From a virus, in the IMG/VR virus record IMGVR_UViG_3300030085_004316, positions 1 to 21,776 of that record: a DNA stretch of 21,776 nucleotides. One strand, written 5' to 3'. The notes beneath the pieces are model-generated. The model searched no databases. It saw nothing but the letters and a program-made list of their open reading frames with translations, and was not told where the DNA came from. This document shows, in pieces, positions 13,370 to 20,261 of this stretch. The position numbers were made by a program, and so were the translations under genes. Within the stretch, counting starts at the first letter, position 1; the number at the start of each line of letters is the position of its first letter.

Positions 13370-14807
13370 TGGGCACAGTCCTCGCCATGCCAAGCACTGT
13401 GCATCCGAGCTCTGTGTAGAACCGTGAACGCTTCTTATGCATATAGAACAGAGCTTTGACCGCATCGACACAGTCAATGACCAGTGGGTCACGCTTGTTC
13501 TCTGCGTACCTCATGATTCTTCCGATGCGCTGTTGAATCCTCCCCATCGACTTCGTCGGCGTGGTCAGTATCAGAGTGTCTAGACCTGGCAGGTCCAGTC
13601 CCTCGTCAGCCACCGTCGTGGCGAATACCGCCAACAACTCACGCTTGTCAGCGAGCTCGAGCACTTCTGCTCGTTGTTTCTTAGTCATCTTGCCCACGAG
13701 GGTTGCTGCAGGGATTCCCCTCTCAGCCATCGCCTCTGCCAGTTGCTGACAATGATTCACCCTATCACTCAACACCAACACCTGACGCCCTCCCCGACAA
13801 AACCGCTCAACCATATCGAGTATCTTCGCGTTGCGCTCTTGGTCCTCGACCATGCCCTTGATGAGCTTCGTCCACTCCCCATCAACCTTTGGCTTCCACA
13901 GCGTGGCGAAGAACTGCACCTTGGGTGCCAGTACCCGACCAGATGCAATGAGGTCAGTCGTGTGAATCTGCTTCACAGCTGAACCGAAGTGCCAGTACAT
14001 GATGTCGCTCAGCCCATCGGGCCGGTCAGGCGTAGCGGTCAGAGCCAGTCTCGCTCGTGCTGGCATACCGAACATGACGGCACTGAACGTCGATGCAGGA
14101 ACGTGGTGGGCCTCATCCACAATGCACAAACCGAACTGCTTACCAAACTCCAGGAGATCATCGAACCGCATCCGTGCCAAGGTCTGGAAGCTGGCGATGA
14201 CGATGTCCCCAGTGTCATCCTTCGTTCCATTCCCGTACATGGTGACATTGACGTCATCACCCGTGGGAACGGAACTACTGCCGTCTTCAGTGGTCAGTTG
14301 AGCTGCAATCCGTTCTTTCCATTGCACTGCTAGGTCAGAGGTGTGTACCAAGACAATCGTTTTCTGGTCGCAGATCTGAATCGCTCCGAGACCCATCATG
14401 GTCTTGCCTGCTCCACAGGGGGCCACGATGATGCCTTCGCATCCAGCCGTTTGCCATTTTCTAACTGCGTCCTGTTGGTAGTCTCGAAGCTGAATGCCTT
14501 CGCGGAATATGAAAGAAGGTGCGAGACCGAATGTTGTGTGTGAAACGTGATGGAGGTCCTCGTACTCGCTCAGGTCGATTCCCCTGGGAATCATCAGACC
14601 GCCACCCCACTTGTGCCAAAAAGGAATCGTGTGACATGCGTACACATGAGTATCGGGAATATCGACCCACTTGCCCTTGTCGCGCAGCGACTGAGCTTGA
14701 GCGAAAGCAGGGTTGTCGCACCTGTACTTACGCTGAATATTCTTCAGGTGGGGACTCCATGGCGGTATGAAATGTCCGCCGCTCTTCACGCATACATTGG
14801 TTGTCAT
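13359..14807 (-). CDS. Superfamily 2 DEAH-box DNA helicase
   Basis: A 482-residue helicase. Motifs in order: Q-motif-like LRDYQQDAVRKWQ (about 107-119), Walker A APCGAGKT (129-136), DEAHH (231-235), LTATPDRPDG (256-265), a second RecA-like domain with VLVLSDR, FATTVADEGLDLPGLDTLIL, and motif VI QRIGRIMR (425-432). The layout matches phage UvsW/XPB-like helicases, which unwind branched DNA and help origin or recombination processing. An extra N-terminal 100 residues contain several aromatic residues, without recognised fold. The ATG at 14807 has GAGAGA three bases upstream. It is the first gene of its operon, behind an operator-like site. Confidence 0.9.
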   Translation of the reverse strand: MTTNVCVKSGGHFIPPWSPHLKNIQRKYRCDNPAFAQAQSLRDKGKWVDIPDTHVYACHTIPFWHKWGGGLMIPRGIDLSEYEDLHHVSHTTFGLAPSFIFREGIQLRDYQQDAVRKWQTAGCEGIIVAPCGAGKTMMGLGAIQICDQKTIVLVHTSDLAVQWKERIAAQLTTEDGSSSVPTGDDVNVTMYGNGTKDDTGDIVIASFQTLARMRFDDLLEFGKQFGLCIVDEAHHVPASTFSAVMFGMPARARLALTATPDRPDGLSDIMYWHFGSAVKQIHTTDLIASGRVLAPKVQFFATLWKPKVDGEWTKLIKGMVEDQERNAKILDMVERFCRGGRQVLVLSDRVNHCQQLAEAMAERGIPAATLVGKMTKKQRAEVLELADKRELLAVFATTVADEGLDLPGLDTLILTTPTKSMGRIQQRIGRIMRYAENKRDPLVIDCVDAVKALFYMHKKRSRFYTELGCTVLGMARTVPNGL

Positions 14808-14831
14808 TGTTCTCTCTGTGTTGGTGTAGGA

Positions 14832-14850
14832 AGTATACTACATTTGGTGT
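14832..14850 (-). promoter_or_regulatory. Leftward promoter -10 region with operator-like element
   Basis: The plus strand holds ACTACATTTGGTG (14837-14849), 12 of 13 identical to the centre of the operator at 10259-10271. On the minus strand TATACT (14837-14832) is a plausible -10 box. No good -35 box is 17 bases upstream, so this promoter may need an activator or be repressed through the element. Confidence 0.55.
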
Positions 14851-14853
14851 ATT

Positions 14854-14883
14854 GAGGCATCTATTCGACCCACGACATGCCTC
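14854..14883. terminator. Hairpin after the 379-residue gene
   Basis: GAGGCAT (14854-14860) pairs exactly with ATGCCTC (14877-14883) across a 16-base loop. It lies just downstream of the leftward gene ending at 14917 and upstream of the next operon's promoter. No T tract follows, so termination is tentative. Confidence 0.35.
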
Positions 14884-14916
14884 CCTGCTCGCTCTCCAGA
14901 ATGTCCAACCCTTGGT

Positions 14917-16056
14917 CTAAACTGCCTGCTCTTCGATGTAGAAGGTCCAAGCCCCCTCGTCTGAGTCCCACTCCACCATGCGCTCGACGCCGTTGTCATC
15001 GAGGAAGAACGTCATGGTTGAGCTGAACACGAGCTCACGCTCATCCTCTTCCTCGGTCCCTTCAATCATGTTGACGAACCGTACCTTCTCCTTCTTGCGC
15101 TCAGGCTCCCCGTCCGTGAAGTCACCCATCTCTGACTGGGCAGGCCAAGGCAAGTCGTCATCGGGGTCCAGCTGCTCCTGACCTGACTTAGCAGACCTAG
15201 CTTCCCTCTCGGAGAGCTTGGGAATGACGTCAGCAATGATCTCAGCGGAGTGCTCCGTCGGGGCCTGGTCATCCTCTGGCTCGACTAGGGTGTCACGCTT
15301 TCGGAGTACAACCGAGTCAGGATCAATCACAGGTACGTCCTGCTCAAAGAACGAGTCGTCCTTCGGGTGCCATCCCCACTCTCCCTTCCGCATCCGCTTC
15401 TTCCAGCCCAGTGCCTTCATGGTTGAGCCCAGTGCCAGCTTCACCTTGTGCTGCACACCCTTCTCGGTCTCGGGACGAGCCAAGTCGTTGCCGATGAAGT
15501 CGTAGAAGCGCAGCGCGAGCTCAAGGGTAGAGATGTGGATGTCGTCACGAGTCAGGCGGTCTTCGCCTTGAGTCATGCGCCTGATCATCTCTTCGTCTGG
15601 CTTCACACCTGGTTTGCCTCGAGAGACATGAATCGTAGGCGCATCCTCTTCGTAGTTATCGGTCACCCAGTCCGAGTCGTCAGTGACAGTAGACTCCATC
15701 TCCACGGCCTCATCATCGTCAGGCTCTTCGTCGATGAACTGAACCGGCTCCTGAGCTGAGGCAGGCTCCTCAACTTGTGTCACGTCCTGACCAGCAATCT
15801 CACCGTACTCCTTCGATGCGGCGAGCAGCCCCAGCTCAACCTGCTCGATGGTCAGAGTCTTGGCGTACTGACCTGCCATGTACACCATGACATCAGCCAG
15901 TTGGCGCTTCGTTACGTGACGGCCATCGCGGCCCAAGAGGAACTGACCCTCCATGTGGTAGAAGCGGCCCGCCAGCTTCTGGTCCAAGCGTGCTGCCAGG
16001 AATACACTTCGTACCCCCAGAGCTCCGCTGATCTTTGCAGTATTATCCTGCGACAT
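14917..16056 (-). CDS. Unknown acidic protein with winged-helix-like middle
   Basis: A 379-residue protein, strongly acidic, with long Asp/Glu-rich linkers (about residues 95-145 and 265-320). Residues 10-90 look folded and helical, including LAGRFYHMEGQFLLGRDGR. The middle (about 175-235, STLELALRFYDFIGNDLARP then LGSTMKALGWKKRMRKGEWGWHP) resembles a winged-helix DNA-binding unit of the type attached to phage replication proteins. The C-terminal 60 residues are beta-rich. The ATG at 16056 has GGGAGG upstream and lies one base after the previous stop. A DNA-mimic, regulator or replication-initiation function is imaginable; none is established. Confidence 0.7.
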   Translation of the reverse strand: MSQDNTAKISGALGVRSVFLAARLDQKLAGRFYHMEGQFLLGRDGRHVTKRQLADVMVYMAGQYAKTLTIEQVELGLLAASKEYGEIAGQDVTQVEEPASAQEPVQFIDEEPDDDEAVEMESTVTDDSDWVTDNYEEDAPTIHVSRGKPGVKPDEEMIRRMTQGEDRLTRDDIHISTLELALRFYDFIGNDLARPETEKGVQHKVKLALGSTMKALGWKKRMRKGEWGWHPKDDSFFEQDVPVIDPDSVVLRKRDTLVEPEDDQAPTEHSAEIIADVIPKLSEREARSAKSGQEQLDPDDDLPWPAQSEMGDFTDGEPERKKEKVRFVNMIEGTEEEDERELVFSSTMTFFLDDNGVERMVEWDSDEGAWTFYIEEQAV

Positions 16057-16057
16057 T

Positions 16058-16456
16058 TCACACCTCCCTGTGTGTTTGGTTTTGTTCCCTCACCTTGGAC
16101 TTCAAGTCCGCAGCGAGGATGAATCGAATCTCGTTGAGCAGGCTGTAGTTCATTGAGCAGAGTGCGTATGACTTGAGCCTGAGGTACTGCTCACCCATGA
16201 TCATCAGGCCGGCAGCAAGACCCAGCGGATGCTCAAGGTCGATGGTCACAGCCTCCCACGGCACCGGCATGCTCGTGCCTTCGTCATCGATGATGAGGCA
16301 GTGCGTGGCATGGTCCTCTCCCCACGGGCGGACGGTCAGTACCTGGTTGTCCTTCTCGACCCAACCCACAGGCATGTGCTTCGGTCGGATACGCACCGGC
16401 GTGCCGACAATCACGTCGAGTTCCGCCAGCGACGGCATGATTTCAATCCAGTTCAT
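16058..16456 (-). CDS. Unknown 132-residue protein
   Basis: Not recognised. The N-terminal 75 residues are beta-rich (DVIVGTPVRIRPKHMPVGWVEKD, QVLTVRPWGEDHATHCLIIDDEGTSMPVPWEAV) and look like a small barrel, possibly SH3- or KOW-like. The C-terminal half is helical (GLAAGLMIMGEQYLRLKSYALCSMNYSLLNEIRFILAADLKSK, in parts). The start overlaps the previous stop by four bases (ATGA) and has GAGGAGG upstream. No membrane segment is certain. Confidence 0.65.
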   Translation of the reverse strand: MNWIEIMPSLAELDVIVGTPVRIRPKHMPVGWVEKDNQVLTVRPWGEDHATHCLIIDDEGTSMPVPWEAVTIDLEHPLGLAAGLMIMGEQYLRLKSYALCSMNYSLLNEIRFILAADLKSKVREQNQTHREV

Positions 16457-16644
16457 TGCTTGCCCTCCTCTTCGCGTTGACGCTTCAGGGTCACATGGTT
16501 GAAGCGATGCTCAGCCTTCCGGGCGAGAGTCCAGAACCTCTGGACCTGCGCCTCCTTCATGACCTTGCGTGGTTCGTACCCCTCAGACTCCAGCTGAGCC
16601 CAAGGGATGGTCTTGCGGTGGAACCTCTCGTCACTCAGGTCCAT
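16453..16644 (-). CDS. Small basic unknown protein
   Basis: A 63-residue, Arg/Lys/Glu-rich, mostly helical protein (MDLSDERFHRKTIPWAQLES to LKRQREEEGKQ). Start ATG 16644 is chosen over GTG 16647 because GGAGG lies four bases upstream and the ATG overlaps the prior stop by one base (TGATG). Possible small nucleic-acid or host-protein binder; no family is recognised. Confidence 0.65.
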   Translation of the reverse strand: MDLSDERFHRKTIPWAQLESEGYEPRKVMKEAQVQRFWTLARKAEHRFNHVTLKRQREEEGKQ

Positions 16645-16865
16645 CACGCCTCCGCAGGGACGATGGTGCTCTCCATCTTGTGAAAGAGCACTGCATGGTT
16701 GGTCAGACTAATCAGAACCATAGCCACCTGGACATCGCCATCAGCGAACGCCAAGGCCTCCTCGCACCAGTCGCTGTCAGCCATTGGCTGGTCTTTATCA
16801 GCCACGTACTGGATGAACTGCTTCCAGAGTTCGATTGTCGATGAGTTTGTCACGTCATTATCCAT
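16644..16865 (-). CDS. Small acidic unknown protein
   Basis: A 73-residue acidic helical protein (MDNDVTNSSTIELWKQFIQY to VPAEA). The chosen ATG 16865 lies inside the end of the preceding gene (8-base overlap) with GGAG further upstream; longer frames to 16973 overlap that gene more. Its last codons (GCG GAG GCG) also form the ribosome site for the next gene. No recognised domain. Confidence 0.62.
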   Translation of the reverse strand: MDNDVTNSSTIELWKQFIQYVADKDQPMADSDWCEEALAFADGDVQVAMVLISLTNHAVLFHKMESTIVPAEA

Positions 16866-17325
16866 TGATGAGCCACTCCAGTTGGTATGGGTACACGGTT
16901 CCGCCCGTGCATGAGGGGATGGGATTATCGAGCTGGGTGGTGTCGACGGGGCGGTTATCCTCGTCAAAGCCAAGCAGCCCGTTGTCGATAGCAGTCTGCA
17001 CGATGAACTCGTCGTCCCACTGGAAGGCGTACGGCCTCAGCTCATCTGCGAACTCCGGCAGGCCCTTCATCTTGTTGAACAGAAGGTGGGTGCAGAAGTA
17101 CCAGGCGTCCCGCTCGTCGTCGTCGGTGTAGCCGTAGTCACCCAGCACCGAGGGCTTCTTGGCCTGACCATTACGGACGCCCTCGTTCTTGTCCGCTGTG
17201 TACCAACCGTCGAACACCCGGTGGGCCAGGTCCTTGTCGTAGCAGAAGAACATCGGAATGATCTTGCCTTGGTACTCGACCGCGAATGCGACGTGCGGGG
17301 TTATCTTCTCAATCTTCAATGGCAT
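16858..17325 (-). CDS. Unknown 155-residue protein, first of its operon
   Basis: A 155-residue soluble protein with mixed beta and helix (ITPHVAFAVEYQGKIIPMFFCYDKDLAHRVFDG) and a C-terminal WDDEFIVQTAIDNGLLGFDEDNRP helix. Not recognised. ATG 17325 follows a leader AACACCAAACAGAGAGAGG that resembles other operon leaders here, and a TTGCAC-17-TACTCT promoter lies upstream. This makes it the first gene of an early operon of five genes running to 14917. Confidence 0.7.
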   Translation of the reverse strand: MPLKIEKITPHVAFAVEYQGKIIPMFFCYDKDLAHRVFDGWYTADKNEGVRNGQAKKPSVLGDYGYTDDDERDAWYFCTHLLFNKMKGLPEFADELRPYAFQWDDEFIVQTAIDNGLLGFDEDNRPVDTTQLDNPIPSCTGGTVYPYQLEWLING

Positions 17326-17354
17326 AGCTGCCTCTCTCTGTTTGGTGTTTTCGT

Positions 17355-17383
17355 AGAGTATCTAGGAAACGCCTTGGGTGCAA
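17355..17383 (-). promoter_or_regulatory. Sigma70-like leftward promoter
   Basis: On the minus strand TTGCAC (17383-17378), a 17-base spacer and TACTCT (17360-17355). Initiation near 17348 gives the leader before the ATG at 17325. The promoter overlaps the end of the 59-residue gene. Confidence 0.7.
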
Positions 17384-17541
17384 TGACCTTTGGCGTGGAG
17401 GTTCTGAGCACGCACGATCTTGTACGAGATGCTCTCGTTGAAGGGGGGACGGCCCAGACGGGCACGGGTGCATCGAATGCAGTTGCACAGCCGCTCCGCC
17501 TGGTCGTCGTCTTTCGGGGTTGTCTCGGTGCGCTCAGTCAT
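17362..17541 (-). CDS. Small cysteine-rich protein, 59 residues
   Basis: Translation from ATG 17541 gives a 59-residue protein beginning MTERTETTPKDDDQAERL. Then comes CNCIRCTRARLGRPP, with three Cys close together, and a fourth Cys (HC) near the end. Cys-x-Cys-x2-Cys plus a downstream His-x-Cys-type group suggests a small zinc-binding module. The start overlaps the preceding stop by four bases (ATGA) and has GAGA eight bases upstream. It is short enough to be missed by ORF calling with a 60-residue cutoff. It fills an otherwise empty 170-base gap and keeps the dense gene packing of this operon. Function unknown. Confidence 0.6.
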   Translation of the reverse strand: MTERTETTPKDDDQAERLCNCIRCTRARLGRPPFNESISYKIVRAQNLHAKGHCTQGVS

Positions 17542-17786
17542 CGGATTCTCGGGTTTCGCCAGTCGACTAGGTCACCGCGACCCTTGCTCTCAAGGAAGTC
17601 GTCGAGCTCAGGACCCTCGACACGCTTGAGTTCCTCCGGCGTGAGTTCCACCTCGGAGTCGTCTGAGGTGTCGTAGCACTTGAGAATCTCGAGCGAGTCC
17701 CAGTCCTCTTGGTAGAAAGCCTCGATGTTGATCTCGACCCAATCATCGCTGAGCCGGTTCCTGTAGATGGTGATGTACACATCCAT
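17538..17786 (-). CDS. Small acidic unknown protein
   Basis: An 82-residue acidic protein with a beta-rich first half (MDVYITIYRNRLSDDWVEINIEAF) and an acidic helical second half (LTPEELKRVEGPELDDFLESKG). ATG 17786 overlaps the preceding stop by one base and is preceded by AAAGGAGGTGAGTG; the GTG at 17789 is rejected because of that spacing. Acidity and size fit a host-takeover or anti-defence peptide, but no motif supports a specific role. Confidence 0.68.
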   Translation of the reverse strand: MDVYITIYRNRLSDDWVEINIEAFYQEDWDSLEILKCYDTSDDSEVELTPEELKRVEGPELDDFLESKGRGDLVDWRNPRIR

Positions 17787-18016
17787 CACTCACCTCCTTT
17801 TTCGTTATCTGTACCGATGTTGTCGGGGTGTACATACACGTACGTACCTACTCCAGGGCAGTCTAAGCCTTGGTCCTTTCTGTCGAGCTTGACCACGCAG
17901 ATACCTTCGTCCTGTCCGTAGTCACCTCCCATCATGTGTCCGGTTTCACCAGCCCATGAGCCGCTCACGATTCGTACGTGACTCCCCTTCAAGTCTGCTT
18001 CAGATTTACTCGCCAT
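17786..18016 (-). CDS. Small KOW-like domain protein
   Basis: A 76-residue protein. LKGSHVRIVSGSWAGETGHMMGG followed by ICVVKLD and TYVYVHPDNI resembles the KOW motif of ribosomal and NusG-type proteins (G-x-x-V-R-I-x-x-G-x-x-x-G-x-x-G). Such small barrels bind RNA or protein. ATG 18016 overlaps the upstream stop by one base with GGGAGGTGAGTG before it. Its own last codons GGA GGT GAG encode Gly-Gly-Glu and also form the ribosome site of the next gene. Confidence 0.7.
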   Translation of the reverse strand: MASKSEADLKGSHVRIVSGSWAGETGHMMGGDYGQDEGICVVKLDRKDQGLDCPGVGTYVYVHPDNIGTDNEKGGE

Positions 18017-18684
18017 CACTCACCTCCCTTTGCTTTGGCGATTGCGTCACGGCAGGCAGCGAACACGGTGCTCGCGTTTGCAATCTTGTTCAACGGCGCG
18101 CAGAACGCCTCGAAGGCTATGACCGCCTCAAGCGCAGCAAGCATGTCTGGTGCTGCCTCGGACAGGCGGCAGCCATCGTCGCCGTCTGGAAACCACTGCC
18201 TTTCTTCCTCGGGGATGCCCGAGTACTTTTCACCGAAACAGTTCTCACACTTGTACTCGGTCTCCCCGTCGGGTTTGTCGTACCCCAGGTACTCGTCCTC
18301 TCGAACAGGGACACCGCAACCATCGCATGGGTGTGACGCCAAATCGTTGTCGTGTACACAGTCAGAGCAGATGAATGCACCCTCGTGAATCATCCCGTCA
18401 GCAGTAGGAGCATACGCCCCACACATCGAGCAGGTACTGCCATCCCGAGCAGGACCAAAGGTGTGGACGTAGGTCCCCTCACCCAGCAAACCCGTCACCA
18501 CTTCGGTCCCGCCACGGAGCCAGTCAAGGATCATTGCCAACTCCACTGCGGCATTGTGGTGGTTCTCTTGGGCAGTGAGGCCCGACTTCCAGGCGAGGGT
18601 CATCGACTCGCCACCGGCACTCACTTTGATGCGAGGACCGAGTGTGTCGGTAGGACTGATGAAGGTGGTCTGAATAGCTTGCAT
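18016..18684 (-). CDS. Double zinc-ribbon protein
   Basis: A 222-residue protein. Residues 1-75 form an N-terminal domain (IKVSAGGESMTLAWKSGLTAQENHHNAAVELAMI) of unknown type. A first zinc site is CSMC...CSDC (Cys85, 88, 106, 109). A second is CDGC...CENC (Cys120, 123, 146, 149), within PCDGCGVPVREDEYLGYD. The C-terminal part ends APDMLAALEAVIAFEAF...CRDAIAKAKGGE, a helical tail often seen in small phage proteins. The second zinc site closely resembles the one in the gene at 21135. ATG 18684 is preceded by AAAGAGAACATC and by an operator-like region; longer frames to 18756 run through that region. Nucleic acid or host-protein binding is inferred. Confidence 0.75.
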   Translation of the reverse strand: MQAIQTTFISPTDTLGPRIKVSAGGESMTLAWKSGLTAQENHHNAAVELAMILDWLRGGTEVVTGLLGEGTYVHTFGPARDGSTCSMCGAYAPTADGMIHEGAFICSDCVHDNDLASHPCDGCGVPVREDEYLGYDKPDGETEYKCENCFGEKYSGIPEEERQWFPDGDDGCRLSEAAPDMLAALEAVIAFEAFCAPLNKIANASTVFAACRDAIAKAKGGE

Positions 18685-18716
18685 GATGTTCTCTTTGTTT
18701 GTGGTGTTTGAGAGAG

Positions 18717-18764
18717 AGTGTACTAAATCTTGTGCATTCGTGATTAGATTCCACAAGATGTAGT
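18717..18764. promoter_or_regulatory. Operator pair and leftward -10 box
   Basis: Two copies of the repeated element face each other: ACTAAATCTTGTG at 18722-18734 and its near reverse complement CACAAGATGTAGT at 18752-18764 (12 of 13 matching), 17 bases apart. On the minus strand TACACT (18722-18717) could be a -10 box for the gene starting at 18684. No -35 match is seen. Confidence 0.55.
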
Positions 18765-18921
18765 ATCACCCTCGACCAGTATCTAACGACACAATCGGTG
18801 CCGTCAAGGGATTATTTTCGGTATATGCGGTCAGAAAATGTCCGATTTGACCAATCAGTGGGATAGCACCTGGGACAAATGGATGATCGGGGGGACGTGC
18901 AAAAACGCTGTACTGCTCTAA

Positions 18922-18939
18922 TGTCCTAACTGTCCTAAC
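18922..18939. repeat. Tandem repeat TGTCCTAAC x2
   Basis: TGTCCTAAC occurs twice head to tail (18922-18930 and 18931-18939), followed by CTTGC. Paired short direct repeats in an intergenic region can be protein-binding sites. No function is visible. Confidence 0.6.
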
Positions 18940-18999
18940 CTTGCTCCCTATATAAAGGTCAGAGATAGCTGTAGAGCAGGAAGATAATAGGATCCAGAA

Positions 19000-19013
19000 C
19001 CCCTCTATAGGGG
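19000..19013 (-). terminator. Possible terminator hairpin after the gene at 19059
   Basis: CCCCT (19000-19004) pairs with AGGGG (19009-19013) around a 4-base loop CTAT. On the minus strand it lies about 45 bases after the stop of the leftward gene and is followed by TTCT, a weak U-rich end. Confidence 0.35.
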
Positions 19014-19058
19014 GAGCAGGGGGACGCTGGGACAGTCGAGGGTCTGGAATCTGATACC

Positions 19059-19526
19059 TCACTTTGAACCTACACTATCGAGTGGACCAACCTCTATGGG
19101 CGATACGATGGGCTCAATCTGACCACCCGGATGCAAGATCACATGCACCTGGTACCCATCTGAAATCCAGTGCCGAGTCAGCAAACAACACCAACCATGG
19201 AGCTGGTCAGACGTGTACCGAGTCTTGCCAGAACCACCGCGCAAGAAGTTAAAGACCTTCGTGGTACTCTCATTGACCACACCAGCAAACTGATGGAATG
19301 CACCAGAACGACCCAACGATGACTCGAGCTCCCTCCAAATCAGGTACAGACGAACAGCTCCAGCCTGAACCTCACTCCGAAGCTTCAAACCACTCAGGTG
19401 ATTCTCCAGCTGACGATGGAAAGATTCAATCCCACCCGGCGGGATCTCACGAAGCATCTCAGGGTTCTTCGATATCAATCGACCCCACCGCAAAGAGCGA
19501 GGGGCATCAGGGTACAGGTCAGTCAT
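19059..19526 (-). CDS. Unknown protein with helix-turn-helix-like C-terminal half
   Basis: A 155-residue protein from ATG 19526, which has GGGAG five bases upstream; the frame to 19682 lacks coding character in its first 52 residues. The first half is helical (REIPPGGIESFHRQLENHLSGLKLRSEVQAGAVRLYLIWRELES, in parts). Residues about 78-120, FHQFAGVVNESTTKVFNFLRGGSGKTRYTSDQLHGWCCLL, look like an HTH of the phage repressor kind (NESTTKVFNFLRGG as recognition region). A beta segment ends the protein (GYQVHVILHPGGQIEPIV). Codon use looks like the neighbouring genes. It diverges from the plus-strand gene at about 19553, suggesting a regulator with its target nearby. Identification is by pattern only. 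Confidence 0.62.
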   Translation of the reverse strand: MTDLYPDAPRSLRWGRLISKNPEMLREIPPGGIESFHRQLENHLSGLKLRSEVQAGAVRLYLIWRELESSLGRSGAFHQFAGVVNESTTKVFNFLRGGSGKTRYTSDQLHGWCCLLTRHWISDGYQVHVILHPGGQIEPIVSPIEVGPLDSVGSK

Positions 19527-19552
19527 TAGGGCTCCCAGGGTGTTACTACTCT

Positions 19553-19831
19553 TTGTCAAGGTATCTTCATAATCAGTACGACGACGAGTGGATTGATGAG
19601 CTGGATTCCTTCGGTGGACAGATTGTCCGGGCGGCCATCGAAAATGCCTCGCCAAATGTATGGGACTGTGCGATTGATGCACGTCGCCATTTTATAGGTA
19701 GAACCTACCATATGGAGCGCAGCCTCTTGGAGGAGAGGTCCGGCAACCCGAAAAATGCTCGCGCCACGCCATCAGGACGGGTGCGTAGGGCTGCAAGGCT
19801 ACGGGCCAAGAAGGCTCGAGGAGGGGGCTGA
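19553..19831 (+). CDS. Unknown basic-tailed protein (start uncertain)
   Basis: From TTG 19553 the frame gives 92 residues: SRYLHNQYDDEWIDELDSFGGQIVRAAIE, then NVWDCAIDARRHFIGRTYHMERSLLEERSGN, and a strongly basic tail (GRVRRAARLRAKKARGGG). The middle resembles residues 20-45 of the protein at 14917-16056 (GR-x-YHME-x2-LL-x2-R-x-G). The frame is open back to ATG 19298, but that extension is low in complexity and lies antisense to the leftward gene, so I favour the short form. No good Shine-Dalgarno is present for either. It ends before a GC-rich hairpin. Nucleic-acid binding through the basic tail is inferred. Confidence 0.5.
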   Translation: MSRYLHNQYDDEWIDELDSFGGQIVRAAIENASPNVWDCAIDARRHFIGRTYHMERSLLEERSGNPKNARATPSGRVRRAARLRAKKARGGG

Positions 19832-19860
19832 GCCACGCCAGGTGAACCCAGCCCCCCTCT
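19821..19860. terminator. GC-rich hairpin between convergent genes
   Basis: GGGGGCTG (19823-19830) pairs with CAGCCCCC (19849-19856) across an 18-base loop, and GAG/CTC extend it with one bulge. It lies between the stop of the plus-strand gene (19831) and the stop of the minus-strand gene (19884). No T tract follows. Possible bidirectional terminator. Confidence 0.5.
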
Positions 19861-19883
19861 CGCATGTGCGTCTGTGGCGTTTG

Positions 19884-20207
19884 CTACGCGACAACGCGGT
19901 AGAACTTGATCATCTCTTCGAGCTCGCTGATGACCAACTCGTACAGCTCGGTGGCTGCGATGAGCTTGGGCTTCTCGCTGGTCTGGATGTCTTGAAGTGT
20001 GAACCTGAGCTCACCGCAGAGGTTCCGCAGCACTTCAATCGTGCGGAAACCGCCAGCTGAGTACACCGCGGACCAGACTTCATATTGACCGAACTCGCCT
20101 GTCGGCAGGTCCTCCTCCATTTGCAGGATCCCGACCGTGTAGTTTTCGACCGGCGTGTCCATGAGGGTCAGCTTCATCAGTGATTCTGGTAGTTGTATTT
20201 CTTCCAT
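19884..20207 (-). CDS. Small acidic unknown protein
   Basis: A 107-residue acidic protein starting MEEIQLPESLMKLTLMDTPVENYTVG. It has a beta-rich first half and a helical second half (FRTIEVLRNLCGELRFTLQDIQTSEKPKLIAATELYELVISELEEMIKFY, in parts). ATG 20207 is chosen because GGAAAG lies three bases upstream; the long frame back to 20540 would run through the repeat and hairpins. Not recognised. It stands alone, separated from the upstream gene by 176 bases of GC-rich structured DNA. Confidence 0.68.
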   Translation of the reverse strand: MEEIQLPESLMKLTLMDTPVENYTVGILQMEEDLPTGEFGQYEVWSAVYSAGGFRTIEVLRNLCGELRFTLQDIQTSEKPKLIAATELYELVISELEEMIKFYRVVA

Positions 20208-20261
20208 CGTCTTTCCAATGTGTGGGTTGCTCGACCCGGCCTGTCGAGTTGGGCGTGGTAT

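Larger units (their letters stand above)
18765..19058. other. Mostly non-coding stretch
   Basis: About 290 bases without a convincing gene. A minus-strand frame from GTG 19062 to 18766 (98 codons) would overlap the previous stop by four bases, but its residues look unlike a folded protein and it would end beside the operators, so I do not call it. The stretch contains a 9-base tandem repeat, a CCCCT/AGGGG hairpin and AT-rich TATATAAAGG at 18950-18959. Confidence 0.5.

Noticed and set aside
13369-13492. N-terminal extension of the zinc-ribbon gene to 13492
   Set aside because: The added residues lie entirely inside the helicase gene in another frame, while ATG 13369 has a ribosome site and begins directly at the first cysteine pair.
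18766-19062. Minus-strand frame of 98 codons from GTG 19062
   Set aside because: It overlaps the previous stop by four bases, which is suggestive, but the residue pattern is not protein-like and contains a hairpin and tandem repeat. It ends next to the operators. Kept as non-coding.
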